Assembly: GCA_964245015.1 (NCBI GenBank)
Contig: CAXTMA010000001.1
Span: 1 to 64,000 of the forward strand
Direction: 5' to 3'
Source: RH-AL1 sp964245015
GTDB lineage: Bacteria > Pseudomonadota > Alphaproteobacteria > Rhizobiales > Beijerinckiaceae
Length of the DNA stretch: 64,000 nt
A model generated the notes under the pieces. The model was given only the letters and a program-made list of their open reading frames with translations. It did no database searches and was not told the DNA's origin. Of the stretch, positions 63,869 through 64,000 are shown one piece after another (the stretch's first letter is position 1; each line of letters opens with the position of its first letter). Position numbers and translations under genes: made by a program.

Positions 63869-64000
63869 GTGTCGGTCGAGATCGTTCCCGTCAAGGGGCT
63901 GGCCAAGTTCCTCGCCTTCTGCCGCCTGCCGCGGCAGCTCTACAAGGGCATGGATGGCTTTTCCCCGCCGCTCGACGCGGAGCGCTGGACCAACCATGCC
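63869..64000 (+). CDS. GNAT-like acyltransferase, 5' end only
   Basis: The GTG start gives VSVEIVPVKGLAKFLAFCRL then PRQLYKGMDGFSPPLDAERW. The pattern (FxxLPxxLYxxDxxxxPPL) is that of a conserved alphaproteobacterial family often annotated as GNAT/N-acyltransferase. It starts 11 bases after the oxoamine synthase stop with GAGG before it, so the two are co-transcribed. Only 44 codons are visible. Confidence 0.6.
   Translation, partial: MSVEIVPVKGLAKFLAFCRLPRQLYKGMDGFSPPLDAERWTNHA

Overview
The window is GC-rich, densely coded DNA of an alphaproteobacterium, most likely a member of the Hyphomicrobiales close to Methylobacteriaceae. The oxalate genes (oxc, frc, an OxlT-type transporter) read very like those I know from Methylobacterium/Methylorubrum. 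Two matches to the alphaproteobacterial general-stress (EcfG) promoter, a cyoABCD bo3-type quinol oxidase and an OxyR-KatG pair fit that placement. I see no tRNA, rRNA, CRISPR array, prophage or intact insertion sequence. The species is not determined.

Layout. 0-2 kb: 5' end of a YifB/ComM gene, a small ORF, a 110-bp inverted-repeat element and a serine hydrolase. 2-13 kb: an oxalate catabolic island with a large hybrid sensor kinase, an OxlT-like MFS carrier, oxalyl-CoA decarboxylase, two CoA-transferase paralogues with a stand-alone PAS protein between them, and a GntR/FCD regulator. Matching TGGTATACCA palindromes lie before the carrier and before oxc. 13-27 kb: an accessory stretch with gene remnants, a cytochrome P450, an epoxide-hydrolase-like enzyme, a catalase-family protein, a FUSC protein, an MDR oxidoreductase with a divergent LysR, a flavin monooxygenase, a membrane metallophosphoesterase and a second LysR. 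28-31 kb: a di-heme peroxidase coupled to a chemoreceptor. 31-38 kb: a flavin reductase, a glycosyltransferase and a Wzm/Wzt-type exporter, a CsbD stress protein, an AlkA-type glycosylase with a carboxylesterase, and GluQ. 39-43 kb: cyoABCD. 43.7-47.5 kb: a three-subunit molybdenum hydroxylase of the PaoABC type. 48.7-52 kb: oxyR and katG. 52-54 kb: a breakpoint joining a membrane-protein gene to a decapitated sigma-54 activator. 54-58 kb: pal and an MMPL-family RND protein. 58-61 kb: glcF and glcE without glcD. 61-64 kb: a PfkB kinase broken by a stop codon, an alpha-oxoamine synthase with a Met-rich tail, and the start of an acetyltransferase-like gene.

Functional picture. The island imports oxalate in exchange for formate, activates it to oxalyl-CoA by CoA transfer from formyl-CoA, and decarboxylates it to formyl-CoA and CO2. 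The sensor kinase, the PAS protein and the GntR protein probably tune it. Redox defence is a second theme (OxyR/KatG, di-heme peroxidase, catalase-family protein, stress promoters). A dispersed family of roughly 80-100 bp palindromic elements fills intergenic gaps from 25 kb onward, often at gene ends. Several genes are in decay: an SDR tail, a TetR tail, the sigma-54 activator and the kinase. The best candidates for something new are the two-transferase/PAS arrangement with its operators, the peroxidase-chemoreceptor pair, the repeat family, and the oxoamine synthase with its neighbour at the right edge.
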